A stretch of DNA of 62,895 bases from Streptomyces sp. CBMA156 (GCF_014596515.1 NZ_MSJQ01000030.1:1-62895), one strand, 5' to 3'. Positions 49,119 to 60,479 are shown, counted from the stretch's first letter. A program made the numbers and translations. Notes: generated by a model from the sequence alone, not told the origin.

Positions 49119-50045
49119 ATGGCCCTCTCCCCGCACGTCCCCGAACTCGGCGCCCTGGAACTGCTGCTCGCGGTGGCCCGGCTGGGCAGCGTCGGACGGG
49201 CGGCGGCCGAGCTGGGCGTCAGCCAGCCGACCGCCAGCGCCCGGATCAAGGGCATGGAGCGGCAGATCGGCGTCCCGCTGCTGGACCGCTCGCCCCGGGG
49301 CAGCACGCCGACCGAGGCGGGCCGGCTGGTGGTCGAGTGGGCCCGGCAGGTGGTGGAGGCGGCGCAGGCGATGGACGCCGGGATCGACGCGCTGCGCGAG
49401 CGGCGGGACGCCAAGCTGCGGGTGGTGGCCAGCCTGACCGTCGCCGAGTACCTGATGCCCGGCTGGCTGCTGGGCCTGTCCGAGGCCAGCCCGGGGACGG
49501 CGGTGACGCTGCGGACGGCGAACTCGGCGGACGTCGCCGGACACGTCCTGGCCGGGGACGCCGACCTCGGCTTCGTCGAGGGCCCCTCCACCCCGCCCGG
49601 ACTGTCCGGCGCGGTGGTGGCGGCGGACCGGCTGGTGGTCGTGGTGGCGCCCGGCCACCCCTGGGCCCGGCGCCGGACCCCGCTGACCGGGGCCGAGCTG
49701 GCGGCCACCCCGCTGGTGCTGCGCGAGCCCGGCTCGGGCACCCGGGAGGTGCTGGAGACGGCCCTGCGGCCGTACGGGGGCGCGGCGCGGCCCTGGATGG
49801 AGCTGGCCTCGTCCACCGCGCTGAAGGGGGCCGCGATGACCGGGGCGGGGCCGGTCTGCCTGAGCGAGCTGGCGGTGGTGGAGGAGCTGGCCACCCGGCG
49901 GCTGGTCGAGGTGCCGCTGGCCCGGGAGCTGGACCTGCGGCGGCCGCTGCGCGCGGTGTGGCCGGCCGGGCAGCGGCCCGGCGGCCCCGCCAGGGCGCTG
50001 CTGGGGCTGACCCGGGGGTCCGCCGAACGTTCACCGAGAAGGTGA
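49119..50045 (+). CDS. LysR-family regulator divergent from the TDT transporter
   Basis: A regulator of 308 residues with an N-terminal winged helix-turn-helix (GSVGRAAAELGVSQPTASARIKGMERQIG) and a periplasmic-binding-protein-like effector domain (about 95-290). It looks like the LysR proteins that sit beside TDT transporters in streptomycetes. ATG 49119 has no ribosome binding site but a TAGCCT hexamer 6 bases upstream, so a leaderless mRNA is likely. The C-terminal residues are Arg/Ser-rich. Confidence 0.87.
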   Translation: MALSPHVPELGALELLLAVARLGSVGRAAAELGVSQPTASARIKGMERQIGVPLLDRSPRGSTPTEAGRLVVEWARQVVEAAQAMDAGIDALRERRDAKLRVVASLTVAEYLMPGWLLGLSEASPGTAVTLRTANSADVAGHVLAGDADLGFVEGPSTPPGLSGAVVAADRLVVVVAPGHPWARRRTPLTGAELAATPLVLREPGSGTREVLETALRPYGGAARPWMELASSTALKGAAMTGAGPVCLSELAVVEELATRRLVEVPLARELDLRRPLRAVWPAGQRPGGPARALLGLTRGSAERSPRR

Positions 50046-50056
50046 GCCGGAAAAGA

Positions 50057-50077
50057 GTTGAGCGGAGTAGACTCAAC
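50057..50077 (+). promoter_or_regulatory. HAIR site 3 (HspR operator) upstream of clpB
   Basis: GTTGAGC-N7-ACTCAAC matches the HAIR consensus CTTGAGT-N7-ACTCAAG at 11 of 14 positions with exact spacing; the outer bases extend the dyad to AGTTGAG...CTCAACT. It lies 132 bases before the GTG of clpB. Confidence 0.82.
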
Positions 50078-50140
50078 TTAGTGCATGCTGCTCGTGGCAG
50101 TGCGCTCCGGGTGTGCCATCTGCCCGGCAGTGCGGCACGC

Positions 50141-50180
50141 AGCAGTAGCGGTAGTACGAGCAGTAGCAGCAGCAGTAGTG
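50141..50180 (+). repeat. AGC/AGT triplet repeat in the clpB leader
   Basis: Forty bases composed largely of AGC, AGT and near variants lie in the untranslated region between HAIR site 3 and the clpB start. It is a simple-sequence tract that may vary in length between strains. Confidence 0.7.
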
Positions 50181-50208
50181 CAGGACGACGAGGGAGGACC
50201 CCCCAGCA

Positions 50209-52830
<2,622 letters not shown>

Positions 52831-53265
52831 CGCCGCCGGGCGTCCGGCACCCGGGCCGCTCCCTCCGCTCCGGCGGCGGGGGCGGCCCGTTCCGCGCCCC
52901 TGTTCACCACTCAGCTCCATCGAGCCTCAACTCGCCCGGAGCGATCCGGCGTTGCACGCGCCCAGGCCCCGCGGGCGCGCCCACCGCCTCTGGCCGGCCC
53001 GCCCGGCCGAACCGTGCGCCGGGCGCGTGACGCGGCTCCCGCACGCCCCTCGGCACAGCCGGCGCCCGCACCCCGCGCACCCTCGGTGACCACCGTCCGC
53101 CGCACCGCCGCCGGGGCCTGCGACGACACCGGGGAGAACGCCGGACGAAGATCGGCACCGCCCTCGGACGCCCCTGTGAGCGGAGCCCCGAATGAGGCAG
53201 GATGGGAGGTGGAAAGGGCGGCCTCTCATTGCCGGCCACCACGTGCACTGAGGAAGAGGACCCCC
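52831..53265. other. Intergenic region between clpB and YbjN gene
   Basis: 435 bases of very GC-rich sequence with no supported gene. Its right end must carry the YbjN promoter; AGGATGGGAGGTGG near 53199-53212 is the clearest landmark. No convincing terminator dyad follows clpB. Confidence 0.35.
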
Positions 53266-53823
53266 ATGAGCATCGACCCGTCGTCCATCCCGTCCTTCGG
53301 CGCGCCCCAGGGCGGCCAGCCCGGCGGCCAGGGCGGGGGGCCGGCCGGCCCGCCGCCGATCATCGTCCCGGACCAGGGCCTGGTCACCCAGCTGCTGGAC
53401 CAGATGCAGCTCAAGCACGTCGTGGACGAGGAGGGCGACCTCACCGCCCCCTGGGAGGGCTTCCGCGTCTACTACATGTTCCGCGGCGAGCAGAAGGAGC
53501 TCTTCGCGGTGCGCGCCTTCTACGACCGCGCGTACCCGCTGGAGAAGAAGGGCGAGATCCTCGACCTGATCGACGAGTGGAACCGCGAGACCCTCTGGCC
53601 GAAGGTCTACACCCACACCCACGAGGACGGCGTGGTCCGCCTGATCGGCGAGGCCCAGATGATCGTCGGCACCGGCGTCAACCTGGACTACTTCGTCACC
53701 ACCACCGCCAACTGGACCCAGGCCGCGGTCGGCTTCGAGCAGTGGATCGTCGAGCGCCTCGGCCTCCAGAACGAGATCGAGGGCGAGGACGGCGAGGCCC
53801 CCGAGGGCACCGACGAGGCCTGA
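53266..53823 (+). CDS. YbjN-domain protein
   Basis: A cytoplasmic protein of 185 residues. A Gly/Gln/Pro-rich N-terminus (about 10-32) is followed by a YbjN fold related to type III secretion chaperones (LLDQMQLKHVVDEEGDL, FRVYYMFRGEQKELFAVRAF, LIDEWNRETLWPKVYTH) and an acidic tail. YbjN proteins occur widely in actinobacteria and are thought to assist protein interactions or stress responses; the precise role is unknown. ATG 53266 follows AGGAAGAGGA. The aminotransferase gene starts 112 bases downstream. Confidence 0.85.
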   Translation: MSIDPSSIPSFGAPQGGQPGGQGGGPAGPPPIIVPDQGLVTQLLDQMQLKHVVDEEGDLTAPWEGFRVYYMFRGEQKELFAVRAFYDRAYPLEKKGEILDLIDEWNRETLWPKVYTHTHEDGVVRLIGEAQMIVGTGVNLDYFVTTTANWTQAAVGFEQWIVERLGLQNEIEGEDGEAPEGTDEA

Positions 53824-53935
53824 TCCCGCCCCGGCACTCCGGTACGGCCCGCCACCGCCCGGTGGCGGGCCGTCCTTGTCCCGGACTCCCGGCTGTCCCA
53901 GGATGGGCCTGACGACAAGCCGTGAGGAGTCACCG

Positions 53936-55096
53936 ATGGGTACCAGGCCGCTGCTGAACCGCCGACTGGCCGGGATGGGCACGACGATCTTCGCCGAGAT
54001 GTCCGCCCTGGCCACGGCCACCGGATCGATCAACCTCGGCCAGGGATTCCCCGACACCGACGGGCCCGAGGAGGTCCGCGAGGCGGCCGTACGGGCGCTG
54101 CGCGAGGGCCACGGCAACCAGTACCCGCCAGGGCCCGGCGTCCCCGAGCTGCGGGCCGCGATCGCCGAGCACCAGCAGCGCTTCCACGGCCTGTCCTACG
54201 ACCCGGACACCGAGGTGCTGGTCACCGCCGGCGCCACCGAGGCCATCGCGGCCACCCTGCTGGCCCTGCTGGAGCCCGGCGACGAGGTGATCGCGTTCGA
54301 GCCGTTCTACGACTCGTACGCCGCCTGCATCGCGATGGCCGGCGCGACCCGTGTCCCGCTGACCCTGCGGGCCCCGTCCTTCCGCCCCGACCTCGACGAA
54401 CTGCGCACCCTGATCACCCCGCGCACCCGGCTGCTGCTGATCAACACCCCGCACAACCCGACCGGCACCGTGCTGACCGCCGAGGAGCTGCGCGGCATCG
54501 CGGAACTCGCCGTCGAGCACGACCTGTTGGTGGTCACCGACGAGGTCTACGAGCACCTGGTCTTCGGTGCCGCCCACCACCCGGTCGCCGCCCTGCCCGG
54601 CATGCGCGAACGTACGGTCTCGATCTCCTCGGCCGGCAAGACCTTCTCCTTCACCGGCTGGAAGGTCGGCTGGGTCACCGCGAGCCCGGCGCTGGTCGCG
54701 GCCGTGCGCACGGCGAAGCAGTACCTCACCTACGTCAGCGCCGGCCCCTTCCAGTACGCCGTCGCCGAGGCCCTGCGGCTGCCCGACACGTACTTCGACA
54801 CCCTGCGCGCCGACCTGCTGCGCAAGCGCGACCTGCTGGTCGACGGCCTCACCGCGGCCGGCTTCCGGGCCTTCACCCCCGAGGGCACCTACTTCGTCAC
54901 CACCGACATCACCCCGCTCGGCGAGAAGGACGGCATCGAGTTCTGCCGTTCCCTGCCCGGCCGTTGCGGCGTCGTCGCCATCCCGAACGCGGTGTTCTAC
55001 GACGACGTGGACGCGGGCCGTAGCCTGGTCCGCTTCACTTTCTGCAAAAAGGACGAGGTCCTCCAGGAGGCCGTCGCCCGCCTGCGGCGCCTGTGA
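53936..55096 (+). CDS. Class I/II pyridoxal-phosphate aminotransferase
   Basis: A fold-type I aminotransferase of 386 residues. Visible are the substrate/PLP motifs NLGQGFPDTDGP, NTPHNPTGTVLTAEEL, the PLP-contacting Asp/Tyr in VTDEVYEHLVF, and the Schiff-base lysine in SSAGKTFSFTGWKVGW (near 236). It resembles the methionine/kynurenine/N-succinyldiaminopimelate aminotransferase group; substrate choice cannot be read from sequence. ATG 53936 follows GAGGAG. There is no operon partner. Confidence 0.92.
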   Translation: MGTRPLLNRRLAGMGTTIFAEMSALATATGSINLGQGFPDTDGPEEVREAAVRALREGHGNQYPPGPGVPELRAAIAEHQQRFHGLSYDPDTEVLVTAGATEAIAATLLALLEPGDEVIAFEPFYDSYAACIAMAGATRVPLTLRAPSFRPDLDELRTLITPRTRLLLINTPHNPTGTVLTAEELRGIAELAVEHDLLVVTDEVYEHLVFGAAHHPVAALPGMRERTVSISSAGKTFSFTGWKVGWVTASPALVAAVRTAKQYLTYVSAGPFQYAVAEALRLPDTYFDTLRADLLRKRDLLVDGLTAAGFRAFTPEGTYFVTTDITPLGEKDGIEFCRSLPGRCGVVAIPNAVFYDDVDAGRSLVRFTFCKKDEVLQEAVARLRRL

Positions 55097-55597
55097 GGGG
55101 CTGCACGCCCCCTTTCACACCCTTCGAACAGACGGGCCTGTGACCCGACACCAGTTCTGATTGATCATCAACTTCCTTGATCCGTAAGCGTATTCACTAC
55201 TCTGGAGGAGTTCCGACCGGTCCGTGAGGCACTCCCCCGCCGCCCTCCACGCCCCGTGCGCGGAGGGCGGCGGAGTGTGATGCACCCGAACAGTGCACAC
55301 CCGGCGCGCACGGCGCACAATCCGGTGATAGGGGCGCGCGCTGTGCAGTCTCGTACACGGGCTCGATCAGACCCGGGAAGCAGGTGTGCCCGAAACGGTG
55401 AATGCTTGACAAAGTTGGGTAAATCACCGGCGGACCCGGCGTATTCGTGCTTCTCTGCTGCTGAATCTCCAGCCGGAATCCTTCCTTCCACGGTCGGCCG
55501 CGCCCAGGGCCGCACAGCCACGAACAGCCTCGCCATCGCCTAGGCCTACTCGGTGCTGCTCGGCGGGCGCGCACGGAGCTGAAACGCGGAGCCGAGC
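55097..55597. other. Intergenic region with an AT-rich island and a hairpin
   Basis: 501 bases. At 55148-55200 lies an AT-rich stretch with the dyad TTGATCATCAA. At 55227-55276 GC-rich arms (CCGCCGCCCTCC with GGAGGGCGGCGG) form a hairpin. TTGACA occurs at 55407 without a clear -10 partner. No protein gene is supported; a small RNA is conceivable because a TACTCT hexamer lies just before the hairpin. Confidence 0.4.
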
Positions 55598-56128
55598 ATG
55601 CTCACCACACTGCAAACCTCCTACACGGACACCCGGGCCGGTGACCTCGCCTGGTGCCTCGGCGGCGACCCGCTGCCCGCTCTCGCCGTCCGCGACCTGA
55701 GACTCGGCGGAGGCGGCCGCCCGGGCCCGTCCGGCACCCTCCAGCTGCGCCTGCTGGGCGCCTCCCACCAGGTGGTGATCGACGCGGGCCCCGGCCGGTG
55801 TCTGGAGACCGTCGCCTGCCTGCCCGGCCGCCGCACCCCGCTGCCGGCCAGGGTGGCCAAGCAGGTCGGCGGCTGGGAGTACGAGTTCGCCGCCCGGATC
55901 GAGGTGCTGCCGCCGCACGACTTCGCGGCCCGCGCCCAGGAACTGCTGGCCCTGGTCGAGGGGCACCCGCGGGGCCTGGCCGGGGTCTTCCCCGGCGACC
56001 CGAGCGCCTTCACCGCGCTGGTGACCCAGGGCCGCGAGGACCGGCTACTCTGGCGGACCTGGCACGCCTACCCGCAGGAGGGGCAGCTGGTGTGCACCCG
56101 CTCCTCGCTGGTGGTGTCCGGGGCATGA
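55598..56128 (+). CDS. DUF2617 family protein
   Basis: A cytoplasmic protein of 176 residues with the DUF2617 pattern (TSYTDTRAGDLAWCLG, VIDAGPGRCLETVACLPG, then YEFAARIEVLPPHDFAARAQ and LWRTWHAYPQEGQLV). Function is unknown. The family typically accompanies the membrane spermidine-synthase-like gene that follows here after 155 bases. ATG 55598 is preceded by GGAG at 7-base spacing. Confidence 0.85.
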   Translation: MLTTLQTSYTDTRAGDLAWCLGGDPLPALAVRDLRLGGGGRPGPSGTLQLRLLGASHQVVIDAGPGRCLETVACLPGRRTPLPARVAKQVGGWEYEFAARIEVLPPHDFAARAQELLALVEGHPRGLAGVFPGDPSAFTALVTQGREDRLLWRTWHAYPQEGQLVCTRSSLVVSGA

Positions 56129-56271
56129 CCCTCCGAAGCCCGGACCGGGACCCCGATCCGGCCGTAGGCCGCCCGGGTGCGGGCCTACGAATCGTACGCA
56201 GGAACGGTTCGTCAATCCGACGTTGCTCACTGTCCGTCGAATGGGCGCAGCCATCCATCCCGCACGTCCCC

Positions 56272-56277
56272 TAGCGT
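56272..56277 (+). promoter_or_regulatory. -10-like hexamer next to the spermidine-synthase-like start
   Basis: TAGCGT ends 6 bases before GTG 56284 and there is no ribosome binding site in between, so a leaderless mRNA is likely. Confidence 0.45.
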
Positions 56278-56283
56278 TTGTTC

Positions 56284-57930
56284 GTGATCAACCATCCGGC
56301 CGGTCCGCCCGCACGTCCGCGAGTGGACCTCGACGACGGCACCCCGCCCCGGCCCGGGCGAGGCCTCGCCCCGCTCCCGCCCACCCGCCGTCGGTCCCGG
56401 CTGCGCTCCAGCCCCCGGCTCGCCCGCCTGACCGTCCTGCTGGCCGCGTTCGTCTGCGCGGCCTGCGGACTGGTCTACGAGCTCGAACTCGTGGCGCTCG
56501 GCGACTACCTGCTCGGGGACACCGTCACCCAGACCTCCGTCGTGCTCTCCGTCATGGTGTTCGCGATGGGCCTCGGCTCGCTGCTCGCCAAACGGTTCAC
56601 CAGCAGGCCCGCCACCGCCTTCGCCCTGGTCGAGTGCGCACTCGCCCTCACCGGCGGGCTCTCCGTCCTCGCGCTCTACTCCTGCTGGGCCTGGATCGGC
56701 CGCTACCAGGCCGCCATGGTCGGCCTCACCTGCCTGATCGGCATCCTGATCGGCGCCGAGATCCCGCTGCTGATGACCCTCATCCAGCGCATCCGCCGCG
56801 AGGACGCCGGACGGGCCGTCGCCGACCTGTTCGCCGCCGACTACGTCGGCGCGCTGATCGGCGGCCTCGCCTTCCCGTTCCTGATCCTGCCCACCCTCGG
56901 CCCCGGCGACGGCGCGCTGCTCACCGGTGCCGTCAACGCCGTCGCCGGGGCGGCCGTGGTGCTCTGGCTGTTCCGCGAGGAGCCGGCCCCCCGGATACGA
57001 CGGCTGCTCTGGGGCTGCTGCCTGCTCGTCCTCGCCCTGCTCGCCGCGGCCGCGGCCGGCTCCGACGCGATCGAGCGCACCGCCCGGCACGCCCTGTACG
57101 GCGACCAGGTCCGCTACGCGACCCGCAGCCGGCACCAGGAGATCGTGCTCACCGGCCCCGCCGAGGGCCCGCTCCGGCTCTACCTGGACGGCCGGCTCGC
57201 GGTCTGCGGGCCCGACGAGTACCGGGGCAGCGAGGGCCTGGTGCACCCCGCCATGGCGGCCGGCCCCGACACCCGGGTCCTGCTGCTGGGCGGCGGCGAC
57301 GGGCTCGCCCTGCGGGAGGTGCTGCGGCACCGGGGCGTCCGCTCCGTGCGACTGGTCGACGCCGACCCCGCCCTCCCCCGGCTCGCCCGCACCGACCCCG
57401 CGCTCTCCGCGCTCGGCGGCCGCTCGCTGGACGACCCCAGGGTCGGCACCACCGCGGCCGACCCGATGGCCTGGCTGCGCGGCGCCGGCGCCTCCGGCGG
57501 GGACGGACCGTACGACGTGGTGCTCGCCGACCTCCCGGCACCGGCCGACGGCGGGCCGGTCAAGTTCCACTCCCAGGAGTTCTACGGCCTCGCCACCCGG
57601 CTGCTCTCCCCCGGCGGCCGGATCGCCGTCCGCGCCGGGAGCGACCTGGACGGCCTCTGGCAGATCGACTCGGGCCTGCGGACCGCGGGCCTGCAGACCG
57701 CCCCGTACGCCGTCCCCGGCAGCGCCACCGCCGCCTGCCGGCCCGGCCCGCAGGACGGCGCCCAGAACTTCCTGCTCGCCGCCGCCACCCGGCCGCCGCT
57801 CACCCTCGCTCCCGACGCCCCGCCGCCCCGCGCCCTCACCCCCGACACCCTCCGCGGCTCCACCACCCGCCTCTCCGCGCTCCGCCCCGCCCGCCCCCCG
57901 GCCGCCCTCACCCTCCTCGGGCCCCGCTGA
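56284..57930 (+). CDS. Membrane-fused spermidine-synthase-like protein
   Basis: A protein of 548 residues. A cytoplasmic Pro/Arg-rich N-terminus precedes six or seven membrane helices (about 50-260, LAAFVCAACGLVYELELVALG) and a methyltransferase-fold domain of spermidine-synthase type (about 275-490, VLLLGGGDGLALREVLRH, VRLVDADPAL, VVLADLPAPADGG). In true synthases the catalytic Asp lies in a D-x-x-D-P context; here the motif reads ADLPAP, so activity on putrescine is doubtful. The Pro-rich C-terminus is flexible. GTG 56284 begins VINHPAG; no ribosome binding site is present but a TAGCGT box lies 6 bases upstream. Confidence 0.8.
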   Translation: MINHPAGPPARPRVDLDDGTPPRPGRGLAPLPPTRRRSRLRSSPRLARLTVLLAAFVCAACGLVYELELVALGDYLLGDTVTQTSVVLSVMVFAMGLGSLLAKRFTSRPATAFALVECALALTGGLSVLALYSCWAWIGRYQAAMVGLTCLIGILIGAEIPLLMTLIQRIRREDAGRAVADLFAADYVGALIGGLAFPFLILPTLGPGDGALLTGAVNAVAGAAVVLWLFREEPAPRIRRLLWGCCLLVLALLAAAAAGSDAIERTARHALYGDQVRYATRSRHQEIVLTGPAEGPLRLYLDGRLAVCGPDEYRGSEGLVHPAMAAGPDTRVLLLGGGDGLALREVLRHRGVRSVRLVDADPALPRLARTDPALSALGGRSLDDPRVGTTAADPMAWLRGAGASGGDGPYDVVLADLPAPADGGPVKFHSQEFYGLATRLLSPGGRIAVRAGSDLDGLWQIDSGLRTAGLQTAPYAVPGSATAACRPGPQDGAQNFLLAAATRPPLTLAPDAPPPRALTPDTLRGSTTRLSALRPARPPAALTLLGPR

Positions 57931-58062
57931 CACCGCGGCCCGGGCGGGCCCGCTCCCGGGGCCGACGGCGATGGTGCGACGACCAAGGGAACAGGTGGGG
58001 TGGGAAAAGTCGGATGGTGGTGGGTAGGGACCGGGCGGGGACCAGTCGGTAGGCTCCGTGAC

Positions 58063-59055
58063 ATGGAGCATGAGGTTGTCGTCCCGATGTCCGCCGAGCC
58101 GGTGCGCCAGGCCCTGCAGGATCCGGCGCTGCTGGCCCGGAGCGTGCCCGGGCTGAGCACCGAGCCGGCCGCGGTCGGCGCCGGTGCGGCCGAGGAGATC
58201 AGCGGCCGGCTGAAGCTGCGGGTCGGCGGCTCCACGATCACGTACAAGGGCGTGCTGTCGCTGATCGAGGGCCGGGAGGGCGTGCTGACCGTGCTCGCCG
58301 AGGGCGAGGAGGTCCGGGGCAGCGGTGAGGTGACCGCCACCGTACGGGTCAGCGTCGCGGACGGTGCCGAGGACGGCACCGCGACGATCCGCTTCACCGG
58401 CGACCTGAGCGGCACCGGCCGGCTGACCGAGTTCGACGAGGAGACCCTCGACGCCACCGGCCGCCGCCTGCTGGACCGGTTCGCCGCAGCGCTGGCCGCC
58501 CCGGAGGGCGAGCAGCCGCAGGATCAGGACGAGGACACGGACACGGCCGCGGCCGACGCCGGAGTGGTCTTCATCGAGGATCGCCAGGACCGGCCCGGCG
58601 ACGACCTGGACGACGACCTCTCCGACCTGATCGCCTTCTCCGACGCCGACGCCGAGCGCTTCGGCCTGCCCACCGGCTCGGCCGACGACGACGAGGACGA
58701 CGTCGACAGCGAGGACCTGGACGGCCCTGCCGAGCAGGACGCCGTCGCCGAGGAGATCCCCGCCGAGCCGCTCTTCGCGTACGAGGAGGAACCGGTGCTC
58801 ACCGGCCCGGTGCGCCGCAGCATCGTCGGCCGGTCCGCCGAGGAGGTGGACCACGCCCCGCCGCGCGGCCCGTACGCCCCGGCGCTGCCCGCCCGCAGTG
58901 CGCGGGCCCGGGCGGCGTCCCGCTGGGGCGGCGAGGTCGGCGGGATCGTGGTGCCCGGCACCGGCGGCCGCAGCGCGGTGCCGTGGGTGATCGGCGGCTC
59001 GGTGGCGCTGCTGGGCGGGGCCGTGGTGCTGGTCAGGGCGCTGCGCCGGCGCTGA
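58063..59055 (+). CDS. SRPBCC/CoxG-type protein with C-terminal membrane anchor
   Basis: A protein of 330 residues. The N-terminal SRPBCC/CoxG lipid-binding fold (about 1-148, PVRQALQDPALLARSVPGL, then RLLDRFAAAL) is followed by a long acidic disordered stretch (about 150-245, DDDEDDVDSEDLD) and a single membrane helix near the end (VIGGSVALLGGAVVLVRAL). CoxG proteins tether CO dehydrogenase-like complexes to the membrane, but no such enzyme is nearby, so a general ligand-binding membrane adaptor is all that can be said. TAGGCT (58050-58055) lies 7 bases before the ATG, suggesting a leaderless mRNA. Confidence 0.75.
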   Translation: MEHEVVVPMSAEPVRQALQDPALLARSVPGLSTEPAAVGAGAAEEISGRLKLRVGGSTITYKGVLSLIEGREGVLTVLAEGEEVRGSGEVTATVRVSVADGAEDGTATIRFTGDLSGTGRLTEFDEETLDATGRRLLDRFAAALAAPEGEQPQDQDEDTDTAAADAGVVFIEDRQDRPGDDLDDDLSDLIAFSDADAERFGLPTGSADDDEDDVDSEDLDGPAEQDAVAEEIPAEPLFAYEEEPVLTGPVRRSIVGRSAEEVDHAPPRGPYAPALPARSARARAASRWGGEVGGIVVPGTGGRSAVPWVIGGSVALLGGAVVLVRALRRR

Positions 59056-59085
59056 GCCCGGAGCGCCGGGCCCATGCCCAGGGCC

Positions 59086-59091
59086 TAGACT
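59086..59091 (+). promoter_or_regulatory. -10-like hexamer of pyrE
   Basis: TAGACT ends 8 bases before the ATG at 59100 with no ribosome binding site between, again suggesting a leaderless mRNA. Confidence 0.45.
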
Positions 59092-59099
59092 GAACGCTC

Positions 59100-59636
59100 A
59101 TGAGCAACGACCGCGACGCCCTGCTGGCGCAGATCAAGGACAAGGCCGTCGTGCACGGCAAGGTCACCCTCTCCTCCGGCAAGGAGGCCGACTACTACGT
59201 CGACCTGCGCCGGATCACGCTGGACGGCGTGGCCGCCCCGCTGGTCGGCCGGGTGATGCTGGACGCGACCTCGCACCTGGAGTACGACGCCGTCGGCGGT
59301 CTGACCCTGGGTGCCGACCCGGTGGCCGCCTCGATGCTGCACGCCGCCGCCGCGCGCGGGCAGCAGCTGGACGCCTTCGTGGTCCGCAAGGCCGGCAAGG
59401 CCCACGGCCTCCAGCGCCGGATCGAGGGCCCGGAGGTCAAGGGCCGCCGGGTGCTGGCGGTCGAGGACACCTCCACCACCGGCGGCTCGGTGCTGACCGC
59501 CGTGGAGGCGCTGCGCGAGGCGGGTGCCGAGGTGGTCGGCGTCGCGGTGATCGTGGAGCGCGGCGGCGCGGCCGCCATCGAGGCGCAGGGACTGGAGTAC
59601 GTGACCGCGTACACCCTGGACGACCTGGGTCTCTGA
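59100..59636 (+). CDS. pyrE: Orotate phosphoribosyltransferase
   Basis: A protein of 178 residues. It joins orotate to PRPP to make OMP in pyrimidine synthesis (cytoplasm, dimer). The PRPP-binding motif is VLAVEDTSTTGGS (about 120-132), with the catalytic loop KAHGLQRRIEG and the N-terminal SGKEADYYVDLR that binds orotate. No other pyr gene is adjacent. The gene ends just before a long perfect hairpin that contains a parS site. Confidence 0.95.
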   Translation: MSNDRDALLAQIKDKAVVHGKVTLSSGKEADYYVDLRRITLDGVAAPLVGRVMLDATSHLEYDAVGGLTLGADPVAASMLHAAAARGQQLDAFVVRKAGKAHGLQRRIEGPEVKGRRVLAVEDTSTTGGSVLTAVEALREAGAEVVGVAVIVERGGAAAIEAQGLEYVTAYTLDDLGL

Positions 59637-59654
59637 CCTCCACGGGCACGACGA

Positions 59655-59706
59655 ACGGCTGAGGGCCGGTTCTGTTTCACGTGAAACAGAACCGGCCCTC
59701 AGCCGT
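59655..59706. terminator. Perfect 26-bp palindrome, bidirectional terminator
   Basis: Bases 59655-59706 form a perfect 52-base palindrome without a loop, between the convergent pyrE and DedA-type genes. It can stop transcription in both directions. Its centre is a ParB site, listed separately. Confidence 0.85.
59673..59688. other. parS site (ParB binding), chromosome segregation
   Basis: TGTTTCACGTGAAACA is an exact match to the bacterial parS consensus, and its core GTTTCACGTGAAAC is the form known from streptomycetes. ParB spreads from such sites, which cluster around the chromosomal origin. The site is the centre of the pyrE terminator hairpin. Confidence 0.9.
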
Positions 59707-59753
59707 GTGCGGGACGCCGTACGACAGGACGCCGGGCGCAGGACGCCGGGCGC

Positions 59754-60479
59754 TCAGCCCCGCCGGTGCCGGCCGTTGCCGGCCTGGACCGCGCTCTCGC
59801 CGCCGTCGTCCTCGGCGCCGCCGCCCGCCCGCTTCTTCTTCCGCTCGCGCACGACCTCGATCAGGATCGGCGAGACCGACAGCAGCACGATCAGCAGCAC
59901 CGCGGGGATCAGGTACTTGTCGATCACCGGGGCGAGCGCGTCACCGAAGAAGTAGCCGGTCAGCAGCATGGACTCGGTCCACAGCACGCCGCCGATCACG
60001 TTCCAGACGAAGAAGGTCCGCGCGGGCATCTCCAGGGTGCCCGCGACCGGGTTCAGGAACGTGCGGACGATCGGCATGAAGCGGGCCAGCACCACGGCCT
60101 TGCCGGAGCCGAACTTGTTGAAGTACTCCTCCGCCTTCACCACGTACTCGCGGCGGAAGATCTTCGAGTCGGGCTTGTCGAACATCTTCGGCCCGACCTT
60201 GACGCCGATCAGGTGCCCGAGCTGGGCTCCGGCGATCGCCGCGATCGGGCAGCCGATCAGCAGGACGGCGATCGGCAGCTTGGCGCCGTCGCCGAGCACC
60301 GAGGAGGCGGCGTTCGAGGCGGCGACACCCGCGAGGATCAGCAGCGAGTCACCCGGGAAGAAGAAGCCGACCAGCAGGCCGGTCTCCGCGAAGATGATCG
60401 CGATCAGCCCGATGGCGCCGAGGGACGAGATCAGGGATTTGGCGTCGAGCAGGTTGACGGCCAGCTGGTTGTAGTCCAC
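59754..60479 (-). CDS. DedA-family membrane protein
   Basis: A protein of 241 residues with the SNARE-associated/DedA/VTT domain: E-T-G-L-L-V-G-F-F-F-P-G-D-S (re-entrant loop with ETGL and FPGD) and RFMPIVRTFLNPVAGTLEM, the conserved R-F-x-P-x-x-R-T. About five membrane helices and a basic C-terminal tail (RERKKKRAGGG) are seen. Members flip undecaprenyl phosphate or similar lipids using the membrane potential. GTG 60479 is preceded at 6 bases by TATCCT, a -10-like box, so the mRNA is probably leaderless. The gene is convergent with pyrE across the parS hairpin. Confidence 0.88.
   Translation of the reverse strand: MDYNQLAVNLLDAKSLISSLGAIGLIAIIFAETGLLVGFFFPGDSLLILAGVAASNAASSVLGDGAKLPIAVLLIGCPIAAIAGAQLGHLIGVKVGPKMFDKPDSKIFRREYVVKAEEYFNKFGSGKAVVLARFMPIVRTFLNPVAGTLEMPARTFFVWNVIGGVLWTESMLLTGYFFGDALAPVIDKYLIPAVLLIVLLSVSPILIEVVRERKKKRAGGGAEDDGGESAVQAGNGRHRRG

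Noticed and set aside
50141..50180. Triplet repeat considered as part of a CRISPR or regulatory array
   Set aside because: Units are 3 bases with no spacers; it is simple-sequence DNA.
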